Assembly: GCA_020719945.1 (NCBI GenBank) | Contig: DYPL01000013.1 | Coordinates: 5,933 to 40,107 of the forward strand | Origin: Turneriella parva | GTDB taxonomy: Bacteria; Spirochaetota; Leptospiria; Turneriellales; Turneriellaceae | Reading direction: 5' to 3' | Length of the DNA stretch: 34,175 bases | Shown: positions 1 to 8,243 of the stretch, one piece after another | How positions within the stretch are numbered: position 1 is the first letter of the stretch | How the letters are laid out: the number at the start of each line of letters is the position of its first letter | The notes under the pieces: generated by a model | What the model saw: only the letters and a program-made list of their open reading frames with translations | Databases searched by the model: none | Told to the model about the DNA's origin: nothing | Made by a program: the position numbers and the translations under genes

Positions 1-31
1 TGCCTTCCAACTTGCCTTCCAGCTTGCCTTC
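1..31 (-). repeat. In-frame 12-base tandem repeat coding GKLE
   Basis: Two and a half units of TGCCTTCCARCT (plus-strand reading: 1-12, 13-24, partial 25-31) run to the window edge. Read on the minus strand each unit adds four residues, G-K-L-E, to the C-terminal part of the partial gene. The array may continue beyond base 1. Such in-frame repeats can change copy number without breaking the frame. Confidence 0.7.
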
Positions 32-721
32 TTGTCTACCTTTGTCAAACCATGGTTTAACAAGATGCGTAATTTCCGCTTTCATTATTGCAGGCATAAT
101 AGACTCCTTAAATTCGTCTCCCTCAAAGCTATCTATCCGAAAATATATAAACTGTTTGAATATGTCGAGTATTTTTTGATTCTCCACGTTTATTTCTTTT
201 TGAAGACTTTCCTGAAAGCTTGCCGTTTCTGCAAAGTCACGAAAAAATGCCTGGTCTATACTTGTAAGCTCGGTTTTATTAATATCGACAAAATACACAT
301 AAAACAGACCATAATGAATTTTCCACACACCTGCGGATACGTTATCTATATTGTCATCATGTGCTTTTAAGAATTTTTTGGGTACGTGGTTGGCCAGAAT
401 GGTCATGCTGGTATTTTTGTAATTAGATCCGGTAGTGAGGTTGATATACCCATTCAGATAAATAAGCGCATCGCGGAAATCTTTTTCGCGCACGCGATCA
501 GCAGGTGATTTATAGCTGATTAAATTATGGTTTGTAAACCACGTAAACAGGGCAAAATCTTTTGGGGGAGATATTTTTTCTGTTTCTATCACTATAACAT
601 CAATTTTCTTTGGGAGCTTGAACAGTTCAAATTCTGTTGAAACCTTATAGCCATAAGTTTCGAAAAATATTTTGGCTCCCAGCTTGAAAAATTCATCAAA
701 GGTGAGATAAAAGCGTTCCAC
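1..721 (-). CDS. Partial PD-(D/E)XK-like (Rpn-type) protein, 5' part, runs off the left edge
   Basis: An open frame of 240 codons starts at GTG (719-721), directly preceded by an in-frame TAA, and stays open to base 1, so the C-terminus is missing. The N-terminal half has the layout of a PD-(D/E)XK-like family: LPKKIDV with an aspartate at residue 41, then a strand ending ISYKSPAD at residues 68-75. Relatives, as I recall them, read (I/V)EYKSP, so the acidic residue of ExK is replaced by Ser69 while Lys71 is kept; it may be inactive. The visible C-terminal end is GRQEGKLEGKLEG, the EGK-type repeat tail common in Rpn-like proteins. The stretch is more AT-rich than the rest of the window, which could mean transfer. 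The Shine-Dalgarno is weak. The ORF is well supported; the family is tentative. Confidence 0.62.
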   Translation of the reverse strand, partial: MERFYLTFDEFFKLGAKIFFETYGYKVSTEFELFKLPKKIDVIVIETEKISPPKDFALFTWFTNHNLISYKSPADRVREKDFRDALIYLNGYINLTTGSNYKNTSMTILANHVPKKFLKAHDDNIDNVSAGVWKIHYGLFYVYFVDINKTELTSIDQAFFRDFAETASFQESLQKEINVENQKILDIFKQFIYFRIDSFEGDEFKESIMPAIMKAEITHLVKPWFDKGRQEGKLEGKLEG

Positions 722-904
722 TTACTCAATTTATTTGTCTCGATCATTTGTCAAATACAATGGCGGGGCTTGTCAATATTTGTTGCCCAATAGGCAAATT
801 ATGTGTTCTACTTTTTCACGAAGTATGATTTTAACTATGTATTTTGGGTACCCAACCATTATTTTCATAGATTTACAAAGTAAAAGTATAACCAAAAGTT
901 GGCC

Positions 905-2437
905 ATGAACATTGCCATTGTCGATGTGGGATCTAACAACATAAAACTGGAACTCTTTGAAGTCCACAGCAATGGTTCACCATATCTTTTGCTCAGCCAA
1001 AAATTTCCAGCGCGCCTTGGGCACGATGTCTTTTTAACGCAAAAGCTGAACCATGAAAACATGGAGCTCGCCATGGAGGCATTCCACCACATTGCCAAAA
1101 TCAGCAAAAGCCACGACGACAAAACAATCATTGCCCTTGGCACAGCTGCCCTGCGCGAAACCAACCACGAAGACTTTCTCAAAAAAGTGCACAAAGAAAC
1201 CGGGATTCAGATTCAGGTAATCCCCGGCGTGGAAGAAGCGCGGCTCGTATATCTTGGCGTGCTTGCCCATACCCGCTTTGACGGGCGCACTTTTTTTCTG
1301 AACGATATTGGCGGCGGCTCTACAGAAATTTCAGTAAGCGACGACAAGCAGATGTATTTTGCAGAAAGTCTTCGCCTTGGTACGGTGCGCTTAAAAGAAA
1401 TGTTCGATCCCGATACACAACCCGATGCCATAGCCATGATGGAGCGCTATGTAAAAAAAATGTTCGCGCCGCATCTCGAAGAAATCAGATCGTATCATCT
1501 CGACATGGGGCTTTCTACCGGCGGAACGGCTCGAAACCTGATGGAAATTGTTAGACACCGCATTGGCAAACTACCCGAAGAAAACGGAATAGCGATTCTG
1601 CCCACGGATGTCCTCGTCTCATTTGTAGAAGATCTAAAAAAAATGAATCCCGTCGAAATTGCGCATCTCAAGGGACTCGACCCCCTGCGGGCCGACATTA
1701 TTCTTGCAGGCGGAATTCTCTTAGCCACTCTACTGAAAGAAATCGGAATCAAACAATCGCTCATTTCGTTCCATGGCCTGCGCGATGGAGCCATCTCTGA
1801 TTACATATACCGAAAAATAGATAAAAAGTTTTATCTGCAAAGGCAGGAAAACTACAAACTGCACTTTCTGGAACAGGCCGCCAAAAAGCATAATACGGAT
1901 TCCGAGCATGCGTTTCAAACTGCAAAACTATCTTTGCAGATATTTGACAATCTTCTGTCTTTGCACGGACTTGGAATTAATGAAAGGGATATTCTGTATG
2001 GAGCCGCACTGCTGCACGACGCCGGGAAAATCATTGATTACTCCCATCATCACAAACATTCCAAATACATTATTGAAAATATAAAACTGATGGGGTTTTC
2101 GCGGCACGAAATTAAACTCATGGCGCTCATTGCGCGCTACCACCGCAAATCCATGCCCAAAAATTCACATCCGGAATTCATGGAATTAACAGATGGCGAC
2201 AAACTTATTCTTAAAAAGCTGGCATCCATTCTGCGCATCGCCGACGCTCTCGATAGATCTAACACCAGATCGGTTCGTTCCATCGATTCCATCAGCGTTG
2301 AGCCTGCGCGCATTGTACTGCATGTCTCTGGTAAAGGGGATATTTCTCTGGAGCTCTGGAGCCTGGAGTCCAAGAAAGATCTTTTCTTAAAAGTTTTTGC
2401 AAGAGATGTCCGGCTCCACCAGGCGGAGCCATCCTGA
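905..2437 (+). CDS. ppx: Ppx/GppA exopolyphosphatase family protein with C-terminal HD domain
   Basis: This 510-residue protein of the actin-like (ASKHA) fold should cleave terminal phosphate from polyphosphate and/or pppGpp in the cytoplasm. The N-terminal phosphate-binding loop is DVGSNN (residues 7-12). The second loop is DIGGGSTE (134-141). GTAALRE and the PGVEEARLVYLGV segment, usual in the family, lie between. An HD-type helical domain follows, with LLHDAGK at about 369-375. Length matches long Ppx/GppA proteins. An in-frame TTG at 899 is possible, but the ATG at 905 puts the first beta strand at the usual distance; neither has a clear ribosome binding site. The gene ends seven bases before the convergent TPR-like gene and has no operon partner. 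The choice between Ppx and GppA activity cannot be made from sequence. Confidence 0.9.
   Translation: MNIAIVDVGSNNIKLELFEVHSNGSPYLLLSQKFPARLGHDVFLTQKLNHENMELAMEAFHHIAKISKSHDDKTIIALGTAALRETNHEDFLKKVHKETGIQIQVIPGVEEARLVYLGVLAHTRFDGRTFFLNDIGGGSTEISVSDDKQMYFAESLRLGTVRLKEMFDPDTQPDAIAMMERYVKKMFAPHLEEIRSYHLDMGLSTGGTARNLMEIVRHRIGKLPEENGIAILPTDVLVSFVEDLKKMNPVEIAHLKGLDPLRADIILAGGILLATLLKEIGIKQSLISFHGLRDGAISDYIYRKIDKKFYLQRQENYKLHFLEQAAKKHNTDSEHAFQTAKLSLQIFDNLLSLHGLGINERDILYGAALLHDAGKIIDYSHHHKHSKYIIENIKLMGFSRHEIKLMALIARYHRKSMPKNSHPEFMELTDGDKLILKKLASILRIADALDRSNTRSVRSIDSISVEPARIVLHVSGKGDISLELWSLESKKDLFLKVFARDVRLHQAEPS
2412..2430. terminator. GC-rich hairpin at the ppx 3' end, possible weak terminator
   Basis: GGCTCC (2412-2417) and GGAGCC (2425-2430) form a perfect 6-bp stem with a 7-base loop inside the last codons of ppx, just before the convergent gene end. 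No T-tract follows on either strand, so intrinsic termination is doubtful. It may act as a 3' stability hairpin or a two-way roadblock. Confidence 0.3.
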
Positions 2438-2444
2438 GCTGCAA

Positions 2445-4310
2445 TTATCGCAAAGCATCATAGGGAGAGATTAACTCAACAGGCGAGACAGGTTTTGAGC
2501 CAAGCAGAAAATCAATGCTCCCCAAAAGCAATTCCGCTTCTGGATTTTCTTTTAGTTCCAGCAGAATAGCCGTCGCCTCTGCCATATTCCCCTGCTTTTT
2601 ATGATACAATGCTTTATAGTACAAATAGATAGAGGAAAGATTTTTAGGAATAGATTTCTCTTCTGGAAACTGGGCCATGGAAATACCATACGGAGCAAGA
2701 GCAATAATTTCTGCTATAATTTTTGCCTCTCTGCTTTCTTTTCCCTCGCGCAGAACATACAGCATTTCGTAAGCGGTTTCACTAAATAACCCCGGCTTTT
2801 CCAGATAGCTTCGCAGTTCTTTCCCGTATGGTTCACCCATCGCCATTTTGTGAATAGCCAGAAAATACAGCTCGTCCCGGGAACCATGGATCTCCTTAAC
2901 CTTCAGAGAAAATTTTTCCCAATTGCCGTCATAGAGCAGAGAGTACAGATAAAACCCTGGCTCGCTGTAATAAACATTTTCCATATAATGAGCAGCCTTA
3001 TCCCATTTCTGGAGCCGAAAGGCATTCTTCCCCGCCATCAGCAGAGCATCGTCAGAGAGACTGGGATTCTTCGATTCAAGCTCTGCAAAAACGGAATACG
3101 CTTTCTCGTAACTCCCCGTGTTGTACAAAGACGATGCCAGTAAATAGGTCTCGTATTCGTTTCGATTGACCTTCTCTGCGAGCAGCTCTACTAAGAAAGA
3201 ATGCTTCTCCATTAGAATTGCTTTCTGCAGAATAGAATCTTCCCGATACGATGGCAATGCCTGGCAGGTTTTTCTTGCGTCGCGAAATCCATTTAGATCA
3301 TCGTACTCAAGATGGAGAGCAACTCTTTCCATGCAGACTTCGGGATAGATCTCCTCTGCCCACAGGAGCGCATTTTTGTACTGAAGAATTCCAAACTGGT
3401 TGATATATTCATTTTTAATTTCTGTTTTCTGGTAATCAGAGATAAATCCATTTTTATGATAGACGAGCAGCAGTTCTCCCGCCCTCGCTGAATCCCGCGT
3501 GGCCATGGCATAAAAAATATGTCTTTCGTGCAGGGGATAATTTTGCTGTAAAGCTTTCTCTACAATGCGCAACGCTTCGACGGCATCGCCTTTAGCAAAC
3601 ACAAATTCTGCCGCTGCCCGCGTTCCGCTGTAACCCAGTTTTTCCATTCTTTGGAGAACCTCGCGCATCAAGACTGCATTGTTGCTCAAAAAATATATGT
3701 CCGCCTCTTCCAACATGGCTGTCAGGTTTCCTTCTGCCCCGAGCTCCCGCACTGCCCCAAGAGCGCGCGCGTAGTCGCTGTGTGCCTTATATAATCTTGC
3801 TGAAAGAATGTTTTTTTGATACTCTGGAACCGGCGAAATTTCCAGAAGTGTTTCATTCTGTTCGCGGCTTAATACCGAAAATAAAACCGCCCATTGTTCA
3901 TCGCTCAAATGAGTTGGCTGCATTTTCTGAAGCCGATAAACAAGATCCCATTGCTTGGCCTTAAATACTGCCTGCTTTAATGCGGAGAGGAGACCGCTTT
4001 CAGAAGATTTCCCCGACAATAAAAGAACCAGAGGAGAATATTCGGGCGATGCATCCATAGAAGACAACCTTGATATCCCCGCCTGGACTATTCCTGCGGA
4101 ATCACTTCGATACTCCAACAAGTTTGCGTAAAATGCAACAATTCCCGTATAGTCTTTATTATCCCAGAAACACTGCATAGCTTCGTTGAGTTCTGCCGGA
4201 GAGAATTTTTTCAACAGGGATTCTTCGGGAACAGTGCATTGGCCCGTTTTGGCAAACGCGGGATATGTAAGTAATGATAGAAGAAATATATTTTGAAAAA
4301 AGACTTTCAT
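2445..4310 (-). CDS. Exported TPR-like helical-repeat protein of unknown function
   Basis: The 621-residue protein opens with a cleavable signal peptide: two residues after the start a lysine, a hydrophobic core, and a probable AFA cleavage site near residue 20. The rest is a long run of helix pairs with TPR-like signatures, for example ASSLYNTGSYEKAYSVFAEL and a following LLMAGKNAFRLQKWDKAAHYME unit (shown here only in part as repeats at roughly 390-450). No enzyme motif was seen. It is probably periplasmic or outer-membrane associated and acts as a binding scaffold. It stands alone on its strand, separated from the flagellin gene by a strong terminator. A GCGATAAA octamer lies about 40 bases upstream. 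I do not recognise a named family. Confidence 0.75.
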   Translation of the reverse strand: MKVFFQNIFLLSLLTYPAFAKTGQCTVPEESLLKKFSPAELNEAMQCFWDNKDYTGIVAFYANLLEYRSDSAGIVQAGISRLSSMDASPEYSPLVLLLSGKSSESGLLSALKQAVFKAKQWDLVYRLQKMQPTHLSDEQWAVLFSVLSREQNETLLEISPVPEYQKNILSARLYKAHSDYARALGAVRELGAEGNLTAMLEEADIYFLSNNAVLMREVLQRMEKLGYSGTRAAAEFVFAKGDAVEALRIVEKALQQNYPLHERHIFYAMATRDSARAGELLLVYHKNGFISDYQKTEIKNEYINQFGILQYKNALLWAEEIYPEVCMERVALHLEYDDLNGFRDARKTCQALPSYREDSILQKAILMEKHSFLVELLAEKVNRNEYETYLLASSLYNTGSYEKAYSVFAELESKNPSLSDDALLMAGKNAFRLQKWDKAAHYMENVYYSEPGFYLYSLLYDGNWEKFSLKVKEIHGSRDELYFLAIHKMAMGEPYGKELRSYLEKPGLFSETAYEMLYVLREGKESREAKIIAEIIALAPYGISMAQFPEEKSIPKNLSSIYLYYKALYHKKQGNMAEATAILLELKENPEAELLLGSIDFLLGSKPVSPVELISPYDALR

Positions 4311-4401
4311 AAGGGACTCACTAATGATTAAAAATTTTGAAAAACTTTTTTATCGCACCTCTACGATGCTTAAAAAGTCCATTATTAGAGGATCCAAATT
4401 T

Positions 4402-4431
4402 AAAAACCTTCCGGCCGCAAAGGCCGAAAGG
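4402..4431 (-). terminator. Rho-independent terminator after the downstream flagellin gene
   Basis: On the minus strand CCTTTCGGCC and GGCCGGAAGG pair as a 10-bp stem (one G-U) around a five-base loop, followed at once by TTTTTAAATTT. It lies about 35 bases after the flagellin stop codon and separates it from the TPR-like gene. Confidence 0.88.
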
Positions 4432-4466
4432 TAGAGTGATTTTTCAGCGTCGGATCGGGGAGGAAA

Positions 4467-5309
4467 TTAATTCAGTAACTGGAGGACTCCCTCAGGTTTC
4501 ATATTAGCCTGGGCGAGCATCGCCGTACCACTCTGAACCAGTATCTGCTTTGTGGTCATATTGACCATTTCCTCTGCCATGTCTGCATCCCGGATTCGCG
4601 ATTCGCTGGCCATCACGTTCTCATAAGCGCTCATCAGTCCTTTGGCGGCGCTTTCGAGTCTGTTGTAATAGGCGCCAAAATCGGCACGCTGTTTCATCAG
4701 TCTCTCAAGTGCGGCATCGATGACGCCCACTGTGCTGTTGGCCTGCGCTACGGAAGATATGGAAACGGGACCCCCGTTTGCCTTCAAGCTGAAAGAGTTG
4801 GCTGTCATTGTCCCCACAAAGACTCTTTCTCTCTGGTGCATATTGGGTCCCATGTGAAACCACATGCTTCCTACTCTGCTCTGCCGCGCAAAATCTCCCT
4901 GAAACAGTTTGAAGCGGTTAAACTCTGCCTGTGAGGCAATTCTATCCACTTCGTCTATTAGCTGGGAAACTTCCACCTGCATCAGCTGCCTGTCTTTTTC
5001 GGTATAAATACCGTTGGCTGCCTGCAGTGCGAGTACCCGGACGCGTTGCATGATATCTGCCGTTTGGGCAAGATATCCATCCGCCGTCTGGACGAAACTC
5101 ATTCCATCCTCCGTGTTTCTTTCTGCCTGTCTCAGGCCATTTACCTGAGTGCGCATTTTCTCTGAGACGGCAAGACCGGATGCATCGTCGCTGGCCCGGG
5201 TTATTCTTTCCCCGGAAGCGAGTCGCGCCATGGTCTTGTCTACTTCCCAGTAATTGGTTTTCAACACGCGATGAGCGTTTACGGCGCTCATGTTATTGTT
5301 GATTATCAT
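4467..5309 (-). CDS. flaB: Flagellin, FlaB-type (periplasmic flagellum core), downstream copy
   Basis: A 280-residue flagellin that should form the core filament of the periplasmic flagella. The start [17 protein letters not shown], the [20 protein letters not shown] segment and the C-terminal block ending [15 protein letters not shown] followed by the VLQLLN terminus are the conserved D0/D1 regions. There is almost no D2/D3 insert, as expected for spirochaete FlaB. A longer frame reaches 5387, but AGGAG at 5316-5320 and the invariant MIIN start fix the ATG at 5309. It lies in tandem with a second flagellin 190 bases upstream, with a hairpin between, so it may have its own promoter; I could not identify one with confidence. 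Confidence 0.95.
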   Translation of the reverse strand: MIINNNMSAVNAHRVLKTNYWEVDKTMARLASGERITRASDDASGLAVSEKMRTQVNGLRQAERNTEDGMSFVQTADGYLAQTADIMQRVRVLALQAANGIYTEKDRQLMQVEVSQLIDEVDRIASQAEFNRFKLFQGDFARQSRVGSMWFHMGPNMHQRERVFVGTMTANSFSLKANGGPVSISSVAQANSTVGVIDAALERLMKQRADFGAYYNRLESAAKGLMSAYENVMASESRIRDADMAEEMVNMTTKQILVQSGTAMLAQANMKPEGVLQLLN

Positions 5310-5315
5310 AGGACA

Positions 5316-5320
5316 CTCCT
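5316..5320 (-). promoter_or_regulatory. Ribosome binding site fixing the flagellin start at 5309
   Basis: AGGAG on the minus strand lies six bases before the ATG at 5309. It rules against the longer reading frame that begins at 5387. Confidence 0.8.
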
Positions 5321-5467
5321 TTGTCTCTGGATTTGGAGCTGATTTCTCAGACATCCACGAAGCATCTCCTGAGAGTGGCACCAGCAAGACCCCACCTGGG
5401 TGTCTGAAGGCCTATGACCGAAGGATGGGTTTCAAACTTTCCCTGCTATCCTGTGAAAGCAGAGAAT

Positions 5468-5485
5468 GGGCAGCATACGCTGCCC
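5468..5485 (-). terminator. Perfect hairpin between the two flagellin genes
   Basis: GGGCAGC and GCTGCCC pair perfectly (7 bp) around a four-base loop, 12 bases after the upstream flagellin stop. The following minus-strand bases (ATTCTCTGC) are only moderately T-rich. It may be a leaky terminator or an mRNA-stabilising 3' hairpin that sets different transcript levels for the two flagellins. Confidence 0.5.
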
Positions 5486-5497
5486 TTAGCCTACTCG

Positions 5498-6340
5498 TTA
5501 GCGGATGAGCTGGAGAACGTTCTGTGGTTTCTGGTTTGCCTGCGCAAGCATTGCCGTACCACTTTGTATAAGCACCTGGTTCTTGGTGAACGCAGTCATC
5601 TCTTCTGCCATGTCTGTGTCGCGGATGCGAGACTCGGCAGCCTGGATGTTTTCGTATGCATTCATAAGACCTTTGGAAGCATGCTCAAGGCGGTTGTAAT
5701 ACGCACCAAGATTTGCTCTCTGCTTATTGATCTGGTACAGAGCTTCATCCATTGTACCAATGACTTCGTTGGCCAGAGCAGCTGTAGAGAGAGAAACGGG
5801 AACGCCGTTGTCTTTCATCTTGAGAGCTGAGGCTGTCATTGTGGCAATAAATATCTGCTCGCGCTGGTGCATATTGGCGCCAATATGAAACCACATGGAA
5901 GCAGTTCTGGAACCCCGGGCAAAATCACCCTGAAGAAGTTTCATGGTGTTGAACTCCGCCTGAGAAGCGATGCGATCTACTTCATCGATGAGCTGAGAAA
6001 CTTCCACCTGAATCATCTGGCGGTCTTCCGGTGTGTAGATACCGTTGGAGCTTTGAATGGCAAGAGTGCGGACGCGCTGGATGATTTCAGAAACTTCGCC
6101 AAGGTATCCCTCGGTTGTCTGGATCATGCTCATCCCGTCTTCTGCATTTCGCTCGGCCTGGCGAAGTCCATTCACCTGCGTTCTCATTTTTTCAGAGACA
6201 GCAAGTCCGGAAGCGTCATCACCTGCACGGTTAATGCGCATACCGCTGGAGAGTTTTTCCATGCTTTTGGAAACTTCCCAATTCTGGAACTTCAGAACGC
6301 GATTAGAGTTAATCGCTGAAAGGTTGTGGTTGATTATCAT
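5498..6340 (-). CDS. flaB: Flagellin, FlaB-type, upstream copy
   Basis: A second 280-residue FlaB-type flagellin, the same length as its neighbour and clearly its paralogue. It starts [17 protein letters not shown], keeps the [20 protein letters not shown] region and ends QNVLQLIR. The pair most likely arose by tandem duplication, then diverged: the central segment and the last 40 residues differ in many positions. A strong GGAGG at 6347-6351, six bases before the ATG at 6340, supports the start. The leader is long for this window and holds a dyad and a hairpin described separately. Spirochaetes usually carry several FlaB core proteins wrapped by a FlaA sheath; no FlaA-like gene is seen here. 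Confidence 0.95.
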   Translation of the reverse strand: MIINHNLSAINSNRVLKFQNWEVSKSMEKLSSGMRINRAGDDASGLAVSEKMRTQVNGLRQAERNAEDGMSMIQTTEGYLGEVSEIIQRVRTLAIQSSNGIYTPEDRQMIQVEVSQLIDEVDRIASQAEFNTMKLLQGDFARGSRTASMWFHIGANMHQREQIFIATMTASALKMKDNGVPVSLSTAALANEVIGTMDEALYQINKQRANLGAYYNRLEHASKGLMNAYENIQAAESRIRDTDMAEEMTAFTKNQVLIQSGTAMLAQANQKPQNVLQLIR

Positions 6341-6393
6341 TTGATTCCTCCGTGAATCCTGGTTAAATTCAGAGAAAAGGAGTCTCCCGAAAA

Positions 6394-6408
6394 ACCACCT
6401 CCTGTGGT
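6394..6408 (-). promoter_or_regulatory. Leader hairpin exposing a decoy SD-like AGGAG
   Basis: In the flagellin leader the minus strand reads ACCAC-AGGAG-GTGGT, a 5-bp stem with the SD-like AGGAG as its loop, about 55-68 bases before the start codon. No start codon follows at a useful distance. It could be a ribosome standby site or a protein-binding site, or chance. Confidence 0.3.
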
Positions 6409-6465
6409 CTTTGCAGGGCTTTTACCTTTTCTCTCTGGTACTTTGTCGGAGGAATAGACACAAAT

Positions 6466-6488
6466 ACCTGACTCACGATAAGTCAGGT
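6466..6488. promoter_or_regulatory. 8-bp dyad upstream of the flagellin, candidate operator
   Basis: ACCTGACT and AGTCAGGT form a perfect inverted repeat with a 7-base spacer (CACGATA), about 125 bases upstream of the flagellin ATG. There is no T-tract, so it is more like a regulator-binding dyad than a terminator. The regulator is unknown. Confidence 0.35.
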
Positions 6489-6651
6489 TAGTCAATGATT
6501 GATAATGTCTGGGTGCGATAGATCTTGTTATTCGTAAGAAAGAGGGTGTTTACATATTTTTCACTGTATTCTGATTTTCGGTTGTTTTTTCCCGGGTTTT
6601 AGCATTTTTTTTTGTTTTTCCTGAAAAATTGAGCCTGCATTCATAATTTTC

Positions 6652-7488
6652 TCAATCATCCACTAAAAAAATCACCTTTGTTTTTCGCAGGTTTTCCAGA
6701 TTCTCGGCGTTGTCAAATAATAAGCGAGCGTCCTGGTTAGAAATAACGACATCCGTACCATGCTTTCCGCTCACGGCAAGTGCAGCCGTCACTAGCGGTT
6801 TTAGACCGGTTCTGCGCTGCAGTTCGGGATCGTTCATGGATTTTGCAAATCCCGCCACGCCTCTGTATATTCCCGTGTTTCTCATCAAATATTCCGGTCC
6901 ATAAATGAGCCGGCCATCCTGAGCATAAATCCTGGGAGCGAGGGAGGGACTCAACCTCTGCTCACGCGCATCGACAACGAGGCCCGTGTACCGCACAGCT
7001 GCGCGCCCCCTGTGATAATCGTGGTGATCCGCAGGGTTTTCGTAGGCAGATGATTGGAGCTGTTTTCTCTCGGGTTGATACGAAAATGTATCCCACGGCA
7101 GGGGCAAAATTGCCAACAGGCTGCCCGTATTTCGGATGGGAAGAATCACCTGGCCGTTCAAAAATCCCTTCTGGTAGGCCACCCGGTTTAGCGATCTCGT
7201 TTGAAGATAATAGGAATATTTTTCTGCAAAAGTGGCATTTTCATCCAGATAATCTTTCAGCAGGTGGTCACCATCAATGGGAATAGACTCTAAAAAGCCG
7301 GAATGGCCTTCCAGAATTTCGTACAGGGCATTCTGTCTTGCAAACTGTTCTTCGCGTATGGTTGCATTCTTTTTAAGCGGAATGCTCGATTTCAGTTCAA
7401 TCTGATAGCTGCTCCAATCCATGCTGGACTGGTGGGTGCCTATCCCAAAAACGGAGCCGAAAACGAGAAAAGCGATCATTTTTCGCAT
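6652..7488 (-). CDS. Exported LPP20-like domain protein, possible flagellum-linked envelope protein
   Basis: The ATG at 7488 gives 278 residues with a short basic start (MRKM) and a hydrophobic segment to about residue 18, consistent with an export signal. A TTG-started longer frame (7548) would bury that signal, so 7488 is preferred although no clear SD is seen. The C-terminal half carries the pattern of the LPP20 family: RYTGLVVDAR (166-175), then SLAPRIYAQDG, a GVAGFAKS segment and PLVTAALAVSG...DVVISNQDA, ending in a short beta strand. LPP20-like folds occur in outer-membrane lipoproteins and in the flagellar protein FlgT, but the function here is not known. It lies upstream of the flagellins on the same strand, separated by 311 bases. 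Confidence 0.7.
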   Translation of the reverse strand: MRKMIAFLVFGSVFGIGTHQSSMDWSSYQIELKSSIPLKKNATIREEQFARQNALYEILEGHSGFLESIPIDGDHLLKDYLDENATFAEKYSYYLQTRSLNRVAYQKGFLNGQVILPIRNTGSLLAILPLPWDTFSYQPERKQLQSSAYENPADHHDYHRGRAAVRYTGLVVDAREQRLSPSLAPRIYAQDGRLIYGPEYLMRNTGIYRGVAGFAKSMNDPELQRRTGLKPLVTAALAVSGKHGTDVVISNQDARLLFDNAENLENLRKTKVIFLVDD

Positions 7489-7582
7489 GCTACAGTTTCG
7501 ACCAGTTTGGCGTCCGCTTTGAGCAGGAAAATTCTGGATCGGTTTCAATGGCGGACATCAGGTTGCAGCAAAAACGGAGAGT

Positions 7583-7753
7583 ATGCAACCCGGAGAGATA
7601 TCTGACAGATTCTTGAAAGAAGCACGTAGAAAAGCGGCCCTGTTGATCATGGTTCTGGAAGCCAAAAATATTTCAGAAGGTTGCCGAAGGGCAGGGCTTG
7701 TCAGGAGTACATTTTATGCCACTGTCAGGTATGTCTCTGGGTTGTACATTTAA
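7583..7753 (+). CDS. Possible 56-residue HTH (Fis-like) protein or remnant
   Basis: A short ORF with GGAG just before its ATG (spacing only three bases) encodes an alpha-helical, basic peptide. Residues 20-50 read like a helix-turn-helix of the Fis/HTH_8 type: a helix LLIMVLEAK, then NISEGCRRAGLVRSTFY. Only the DNA-binding hairpin is present, with no dimerisation or activation domain, so it may be a tiny regulator, a decayed end of a larger activator, or chance. It is divergent from the LPP20-like gene and upstream of the FlhB-like gene. The bases from 7754 to 7957 show no further gene. Confidence 0.35.
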   Translation: MQPGEISDRFLKEARRKAALLIMVLEAKNISEGCRRAGLVRSTFYATVRYVSGLYI

Positions 7754-7957
7754 GAGGCATGCCTGCTGCCGGTTATTTTACCGACAAAAAAATACATTGC
7801 GGTTTAATAATAACAATATGCCCACTGGTTGTGAACAAGCAATAGATCTTTTGCCTCTGTGGCAATACAGTAATCTCTGCCGGCAAGAAAGCAAAGTCTC
7901 CCCCCTTTCATAAAAAATTATCAGTTGTCAGCGCAAGTATGCCGATTTGAATACAAC

Positions 7958-8242
7958 ATGAACAAAGCAGGAGAAACAGCAAACAAACTTCTGAGAGCGG
8001 CTGCTCTGCACTACAAAGAGGGAATGTATGCACCCGTCCTCAAGGCATTTGGCGAAGGGCTCAAAGCAGAAAAGATAGTTGCGCTCGCCCGCGAACATGG
8101 AATTGATATCAAAAAAGATGAGGAAGAACAATTGCTGCACATGCTGAGCTCCCTAAAAATGAATCAGGAAATTCCCGCTGAACTTTTTGCCGCAGTAGCT
8201 GCAATATATGCTGAAGTAATAACGTTTCGTGAAGCAGGTTGA
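7958..8242 (+). CDS. FlhB C-terminal-domain-like protein (FhlB/FlhX type)
   Basis: A 94-residue soluble protein matching the cytoplasmic domain of the flagellar export switch FlhB without its membrane part. Landmarks are ALHYKEGMYAP (15-25), GLKAEKIVALAREHGIDI (34-51) and EIPAELFAAVAAIYAEV near the end, as in FlhB/YscU-family C-domains. The self-cleaving NPTH motif is absent. Stand-alone paralogues of this type are known in other bacteria (FhlB/YlqH, FlhX) and can substitute for or modulate the FlhB C-domain. The frame extends to a TTG at 7925, but the ATG at 7958 fits the domain start. The stop lies one base before the ATG of the HD-GYP-like gene, so the two are probably co-translated. Confidence 0.8.
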   Translation: MNKAGETANKLLRAAALHYKEGMYAPVLKAFGEGLKAEKIVALAREHGIDIKKDEEEQLLHMLSSLKMNQEIPAELFAAVAAIYAEVITFREAG

Positions 8243-8243
8243 T

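Larger units (their letters stand above)
6341..6651 (-). other. Flagellin upstream region with structured leader, no gene
   Basis: This 311-base gap separates the flagellin from the LPP20-like gene and contains no convincing ORF. Read toward the flagellin it holds an A/T-rich stretch, an 8-bp dyad at 6466-6488, a small hairpin at 6394-6408 with an SD-like AGGAG in its loop, and the real GGAGG at 6347-6351. I found neither a good sigma-28 nor a good sigma-70 promoter on the minus strand. Confidence 0.6.

Noticed and set aside
32-370. 112-residue plus-strand ORF at the left edge
   Set aside because: It lies antisense to the longer minus-strand frame (1-721), which has recognisable family motifs; the plus-strand peptide has none.
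749-790. Two TTGACA-like words upstream of the edge gene (minus strand)
   Set aside because: Spacing to any TATAAT-like sequence is wrong, so no promoter is called.
773-967. 64-residue minus-strand ORF over the ppx start
   Set aside because: It overlaps the ppx start region antisense and shows no family features or SD.
4349-4356. GCGATAAA upstream of the TPR-like gene as a third sigma-28-like element
   Set aside because: Two mismatches in the -10 and no -35 at the right distance; such words are expected by chance a few times in this window.
6451-6480. Plus-strand TAGA-N17-CGATAA resembling a sigma-28 promoter upstream of the flagellin
   Set aside because: It points away from the flagellin toward a minus-strand gene, with nothing on the plus strand for it to drive nearby.
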